A DNA stretch of 64,000 bases from positions 124,001-188,000 of the forward strand of contig JAEZHM010000042.1 of assembly GCA_023416585.1 (NCBI GenBank), given 5' to 3'. The notes beneath the pieces are model-generated. The model was not told where the DNA came from, searched no databases, and was given only the letters and a program-made list of their open reading frames with translations. Made by a program: the position numbers and the translations under genes. This DNA is from Bacillota bacterium. Lineage in GTDB: Bacteria; Bacillota; Clostridia; Christensenellales; Aristaeellaceae. Shown here in pieces: positions 60,350 through 64,000 of the stretch. Position 1 is the first letter of the stretch. The number at the start of each line of letters is the position of its first letter.

Positions 60350-61390
60350 ATGACATATCCATACCATAACATATCCAACAAAATTATTGGAAAACTGGCT
60401 TCCGCGCGGGGCAACGGAGGTGTGGATGACCACATGTCCCTGGACACCTGGGAATGGCCGCAGGGCGTGGCCCTATACGCGATGTGCAAAACGTATCTGG
60501 AAACAAAAGACGGGCGGATATTGGACCTGCTTGAAACATGGTATGGCAGGCACCTTCAGGAAGGTTTGCCGAATTGCAATGTGAATACCACCGCGCCTAT
60601 GATCGGCATGGTGATGCTTTATGAAATCACAAGGAACGTAAAATATGAAAAGCCCATTTCCGATTGGGCATCATGGATCATACATAGAATGCCCCGCACA
60701 CAGGAAAACGGCCTGCAGCATGTGACCAGCCATGATGAAAACGATCAGCAGCTTTGGGACGACACACTGTTTATGACGGTCCTGTTTTTGTACAGGGCGG
60801 GAATTGCTCTTTACCGGACAGAATGGATGGAGGAAGCGAAGTACCAGTTCCTATTACATATCAAATACCTGCATTGTCACGAAAACAACCTTTGGTACCA
60901 TGGCTTCAGCTTTTTGGGCAGGCATCATTTCGCCGATGCCTTTTGGGCCAGGGGAAACGGTTGGTATACAGCGGCGGCTGCGGATATGTTGGAAATCATG
61001 CCTTCGGACAGCGTCAGCCGCATCATTCTGGAAACGTACAAGGGCCAATGCGAGGCGCTTATCAAACTACAGTCCCCCACCGGACTGTGGCACACGCTGC
61101 TGGACAGGGAGGATAGCTATCTGGAAACAAGCGCCAGCGCGGCCATCGCCTATGGCCTAATGAAGGGGATCCGCCTTGGCTGCCTGCCTGAAAGCTGCCG
61201 GCCGTATGCGGATAAGGCGGTTCAGGCGGTGCTTAGCCAGGTGGCGGAGGATGGAACGGTACTAAACGTATCCTATGGAACGCCTATGGGGGACGACCTG
61301 AACTTTTACAGAAGCATTCCCATCCGCCCTACTGCTTATGGGCAGGGGCTGGTTTTTTTGATGCTGACCGAAAAAATGATCCGATCCTAA
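60350..61390 (+). CDS. Unsaturated rhamnogalacturonyl hydrolase, GH105
   Basis: This 346-residue cytoplasmic enzyme with (alpha/alpha)6 fold belongs to the YteR/YesR group (EC 3.2.1.172). It removes the unsaturated galacturonyl residue left by lyases on rhamnogalacturonan oligomers. The catalytic Asp lies in LWDDTLFMTVLFLYRAG (Asp137/138, matching Asp143 of YteR). FWARGNGWYTAA and TSASAAIAYGLMKG are further family motifs. The length fits. ATG follows AAAGGGG. It is divergent from the importer operon and convergent with the ROK gene. Confidence 0.93.
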   Translation: MTYPYHNISNKIIGKLASARGNGGVDDHMSLDTWEWPQGVALYAMCKTYLETKDGRILDLLETWYGRHLQEGLPNCNVNTTAPMIGMVMLYEITRNVKYEKPISDWASWIIHRMPRTQENGLQHVTSHDENDQQLWDDTLFMTVLFLYRAGIALYRTEWMEEAKYQFLLHIKYLHCHENNLWYHGFSFLGRHHFADAFWARGNGWYTAAAADMLEIMPSDSVSRIILETYKGQCEALIKLQSPTGLWHTLLDREDSYLETSASAAIAYGLMKGIRLGCLPESCRPYADKAVQAVLSQVAEDGTVLNVSYGTPMGDDLNFYRSIPIRPTAYGQGLVFLMLTEKMIRS

Positions 61391-61421
61391 AGGACTGCAA
61401 TACGGGTTGTAAGGCAGAATT

Positions 61422-62336
61422 TCAATTTTCCAGCTTTGAAGACAGCACGCTTGCGGCATACATCGCAGCGCCATGAAGCCCCGGCTCGGCAAGTACACCC
61501 TGGCGGATAGGAATATCTCGGAACACAGGCTGCGCAAATTCCCTGTAGCAGGACGTGAGCCCCGGCAAAATGACATCGGCGCTTTTCATGCAGCCTCCGC
61601 CAAGCACAATGATATCGGGGTCCACGACACATGCAATATTGGACAGCGCAACAGAAAGGTCCTTTACCGCCCGGTTTACCAAAGCCGCTGCCCCAGGATG
61701 ACCGGAGGCGGCCAAATCGTATACCTCACCCGCGTGGGAAAACGGAACATGCAAGGATGCTTCAGCCTTGCGCACAAGCGCCTCACCGGACGCTTCGCTT
61801 TCTATGGCGCCAGGCGGCAGGTCACCGTAGGGAGTGCGCCCGGGATCGCAGGATATGCACCCGAACTCCCCCGAACAGCCGTGAGCACCGCGGATTAGCC
61901 GCCCGTTTATGCATATGCCCCCGCCTATGCCCGTGGACAAAGTGACATATACCACCGTTTCCATGCCTTTCCCGGCGCCAAGAAGCGCTTCGGCAAGGCA
62001 CGCCACATTCGCATCGTTTTCCATTGCCACAGGTTTGCCAACAAGCTTGTTAAGATAACTGCGTACAGGAAAGCCATCAAACCCGACCAGATTGCTGGTG
62101 AGCACGGTCGTCTCCCCATCCCTGGAAACGCCGCCGGGAACCCCCATTCCGACCCCCTTGGCTTCTTCCCATCCAGGAAGCGCCCGTATAGCGTCCGAAA
62201 TGCGTTGAAGCACGTTCGTTACACCCAGTTCAGCCTGGGTATCCATTTTTACTGTACTCAGGATCTGCCCCTGATCATTCACAAGAGCCGTACGCAGATG
62301 CGTTCCGCCAAGGTCAACACCGATCCATACATTCAT
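61422..62336 (-). CDS. ROK family sugar kinase lacking the zinc site
   Basis: A 304-residue protein. The N-terminal ATP-phosphate loop GVDLGGTHLRTALV, the catalytic Asp108 in ENDANVA and the glycine-rich STGIGGGICINGRLIRGAHG are ROK marks. The usual GExGH has Cys160 for His, and the CxCGxxGCxE zinc cluster is replaced by GRTPYGDLPPGAIESEASG. There is no DNA-binding domain. It may phosphorylate a monosaccharide released in the pectin locus. Start ATG 62336 follows AAGGAG. Convergent with the GH105 gene. Confidence 0.85.
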   Translation of the reverse strand: MNVWIGVDLGGTHLRTALVNDQGQILSTVKMDTQAELGVTNVLQRISDAIRALPGWEEAKGVGMGVPGGVSRDGETTVLTSNLVGFDGFPVRSYLNKLVGKPVAMENDANVACLAEALLGAGKGMETVVYVTLSTGIGGGICINGRLIRGAHGCSGEFGCISCDPGRTPYGDLPPGAIESEASGEALVRKAEASLHVPFSHAGEVYDLAASGHPGAAALVNRAVKDLSVALSNIACVVDPDIIVLGGGCMKSADVILPGLTSCYREFAQPVFRDIPIRQGVLAEPGLHGAAMYAASVLSSKLEN

Positions 62337-62433
62337 GAAAATACTCCTTGCCAATATAAATCCACTTTTGATGTAGGCGGCCGATCATAAGCGGGAAAAG
62401 CATATACCCGCCATACCACCGGCAAAAAGCACA

Positions 62434-63333
62434 TCACCGTGCCTTTGCAATGAAGGGCCGGTTCGTTTTTCTGTAATGGGACGGCGAGCAGCCGCACAGT
62501 TTATGAAAAACGCGGTTGAACTGAGAAAAGCTATTAAAGCCGCAGTCGTCGGCAATCTCGGAAACAGCGTCGTCCGTAAATATCAAAAATTGCTGGGCAT
62601 TGCGGATGCGCGTACGCTGGATGTACTCCGTAACGCTAAAGTGCGTGACATGCTTGAACTGATGGCTTAAATAGCACGGGCTGATGAAAAACCGCTGAGC
62701 CAGGCCTTCCAGGGAAAGCGGTTTGGGAAAGCTGGAATGGATATAGGCACATATGTCGTATATCTTGTCGGTCAGGGAACTCTGTCCTGCTTCCACATGG
62801 AAAAGGTTCTGGCTGCGGTACTCGTATAAAGCCATCAGCAGTTTCACGAAACAATGGTGCATGCGCAGGTCCCTGATGGCGTCGGAGGATGCATCATCGG
62901 AGAATAACTCATTCAGCGCTGAAAAGATTATCTGGCGGTGCTTTGGGTCAAACCGGAAAATAGGCACCTGCTCGTTGAAAACATCCAGCAATTTGCCGTA
63001 TTCCGGTAAAAAGTCGCAAAACTGCTCCGGATAGTTGAAGTTGACGACCAGACGCTTTTTGGGGGCACCGACGGGATAATGGGATTTATGCAAAAGGGCG
63101 GGACGAAGGCACACGATATCATACCGCTGCAGGGGATACAGCTGCCCTTCTATGATGTGGTAGGCTTCATCATCCAGCAGTATGAACATTTCATAGAACG
63201 AATGGAAATGTTGAAAATCCATGTTCACACTGTGGCTGCGCTCGTCATAATCGAAATAATAGAAAAACGGATCGGTAGGCTGCCGGAAGCGGATCTCATA
63301 CTTCCCTTCGCGCAGCGGCAAATCGTTCATCAT
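62434..63333 (-). CDS. AraC family transcriptional regulator of the second pectin locus
   Basis: This 299-residue regulator has an N-terminal cupin sensor (FQHFHSFYEMFILLDDEAYHI) and two C-terminal helix-turn-helices (LEGLAQRFFISPCYLSHQFK and SEIADDCGFNSFSQFNRVF) with CGCSPSHYRK at the end. Ribosome binding site GGAGGCG. It follows a cut-off gene by 21 bases and precedes the ROK gene, so it may control the local importer and GH105. The effector is unknown. Confidence 0.88.
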   Translation of the reverse strand: MMNDLPLREGKYEIRFRQPTDPFFYYFDYDERSHSVNMDFQHFHSFYEMFILLDDEAYHIIEGQLYPLQRYDIVCLRPALLHKSHYPVGAPKKRLVVNFNYPEQFCDFLPEYGKLLDVFNEQVPIFRFDPKHRQIIFSALNELFSDDASSDAIRDLRMHHCFVKLLMALYEYRSQNLFHVEAGQSSLTDKIYDICAYIHSSFPKPLSLEGLAQRFFISPCYLSHQFKHVTHFSVTEYIQRTRIRNAQQFLIFTDDAVSEIADDCGFNSFSQFNRVFHKLCGCSPSHYRKTNRPFIAKAR

Positions 63334-63354
63334 AGCGCGCCTCCGTTTGCCGTA

Positions 63355-64000
63355 TTACAGGATCAAATCAAGCTGCGCCGCGACGCGCCGGGGGATCAGG
63401 GAAGAAAGTTCCTCCCAGGACATATACAGGCTGCTGTCCGGCAGTTTCGGATGAAAGCGCAGCGTGGGCGTAAAGGAAAAGCGGGTTTTGATATAACGTT
63501 CGACAGCCGTGTCCGTCTCCTTATCCTTTAGTAAGCAACCTGCGAACATTTCATTCACCAGCAATCCGGCGCTGCCGGCGCTTTCGCTGCAGCAGCTTAT
63601 GAAGTTGGGCAGCAATTGGAACCATTCGCCCCGTGGCAGAAATGCATGTTTCCCGGGCTGGCAATAGATATTCAGATGGTTTTCCTCCAAAGCCGGGTGC
63701 ACAAAGGGCAGCAATGCCTTGAAGTACCGCCCGTGGAAACTGGCCTCCGCGTCGATAACTTGGCCTTGAGCATCTATGTAGATCCAGATATGCTCCAGGT
63801 CATATAAATGCTCGATGTCATAATCCCAGAAATAGGCGTACTCTATGGCCAATACCGCCTCTTTGGGCAATGCCACCTTCCGGTTAAAGGAAGGGCTTAC
63901 CCCTGCGGATGTGAATATGGTGGTCCCTATTCCCGCCAAGGGAAAGGGCTCCGCCTCGTCGAAATAAATGCGCGGAGCGTATTTTAAAACAATATTCCCT
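63355..64000 (-). CDS. Hypothetical protein, N-terminus cut by window edge
   Basis: The frame is open from the window edge to the stop at 63355, so at least 214 residues are present, with the N-terminus missing. The part KYAPRIYFDEAEPFPLAG, then IEYAYFWDYDIEHLYDLEHIWIYID and EASFHGRY, recalls a repeated family of hypothetical proteins with a Vps62-like hint. The match is from memory. It is probably co-transcribed with the AraC gene that follows 21 bases later. Function unknown. Confidence 0.6.
   Translation of the reverse strand, partial: GNIVLKYAPRIYFDEAEPFPLAGIGTTIFTSAGVSPSFNRKVALPKEAVLAIEYAYFWDYDIEHLYDLEHIWIYIDAQGQVIDAEASFHGRYFKALLPFVHPALEENHLNIYCQPGKHAFLPRGEWFQLLPNFISCCSESAGSAGLLVNEMFAGCLLKDKETDTAVERYIKTRFSFTPTLRFHPKLPDSSLYMSWEELSSLIPRRVAAQLDLIL

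Noticed and set aside
1..64000. CRISPR arrays, tRNA or rRNA genes, prophage or IS transposase
   Set aside because: No regular spaced repeats, cloverleaf with conserved TTCGA loop, rRNA-like stretch or transposase/integrase motif was found by reading. A tool-based scan was not possible.

Overview
The window looks like a chromosomal segment of a Gram-positive, low-to-mid GC Bacillota, most likely class Clostridia (an order such as Christensenellales or Oscillospirales is my inference). The support is strong AAGGAGG ribosome binding sites, pyrR/uraA, DnaD and DnaC-type loaders, a RecD2 helicase, YesM/YesN two-component genes, an ABC-F protein, sugar ABC importers without their own ATPase, and dispersed palindromic repeats of a type I associate with gut Clostridia. 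No rRNA, tRNA, CRISPR array, integrase or transposase was seen.

Layout. 1-8065: a cut-off AraC-type membrane regulator, nitroreductase, PEBP and PadR genes, a TIM-barrel isomerase, a VOC protein, a ZIP metal transporter, a flavodoxin behind a promoter with two matching palindromes, a SpoIIAA-like protein and a LacI regulator. 8119-15551: an alpha-glucan type locus (GH66 dextranase-like enzyme, solute-binding protein, two permeases, GH125-like glycosidase) whose promoter is bracketed by two related palindromes, probably operators of the adjacent LacI protein. 15824-26753: a pectin/oligogalacturonate locus (AraC regulator, KduI, KduD, a DUF6054-like protein, a membrane AraC sensor, a three-gene importer, PL22 oligogalacturonate lyase, KdgF-like cupin). 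26882-30294: uraA, pyrR and an MFS transporter, with a structured attenuator-like leader before pyrR. 30477-34555: YesN, YesM and a full-length twin-ABC protein that has lost its nucleotide-binding motifs. 34556-54538: housekeeping and replication genes (dnaE, NUDIX, DnaD, DnaC-like, pyrophosphatase, ArsC-like, EAL protein, ECF sigma/anti-sigma, GlpA-like oxidoreductase, comF, recD2, ABC-F with a leader, HPr-like, DUF4364). 54587-64000: a second pectin-type locus (importer, toroid-fold putative lyase, GH105, ROK kinase, AraC regulator, cut-off hypothetical).

How it fits together. Oligomers would enter through ABC importers that must borrow a shared ATPase. Inside the cell GH105 and PL22 would release unsaturated uronates, which KdgF, KduI and KduD pass toward 2-keto-3-deoxygluconate. 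The ROK kinase may act on a released sugar. Local AraC, YesM/YesN and LacI regulators would control each locus.

The most unusual observations are the YesN-YesM-pseudo-ABC operon, the ABC-F leader with a three-codon ORF, the twin palindromes before the flavodoxin, the HPr-like protein lacking its phosphorylated histidine, and the toroid-fold protein that I could not place in a known lyase family.
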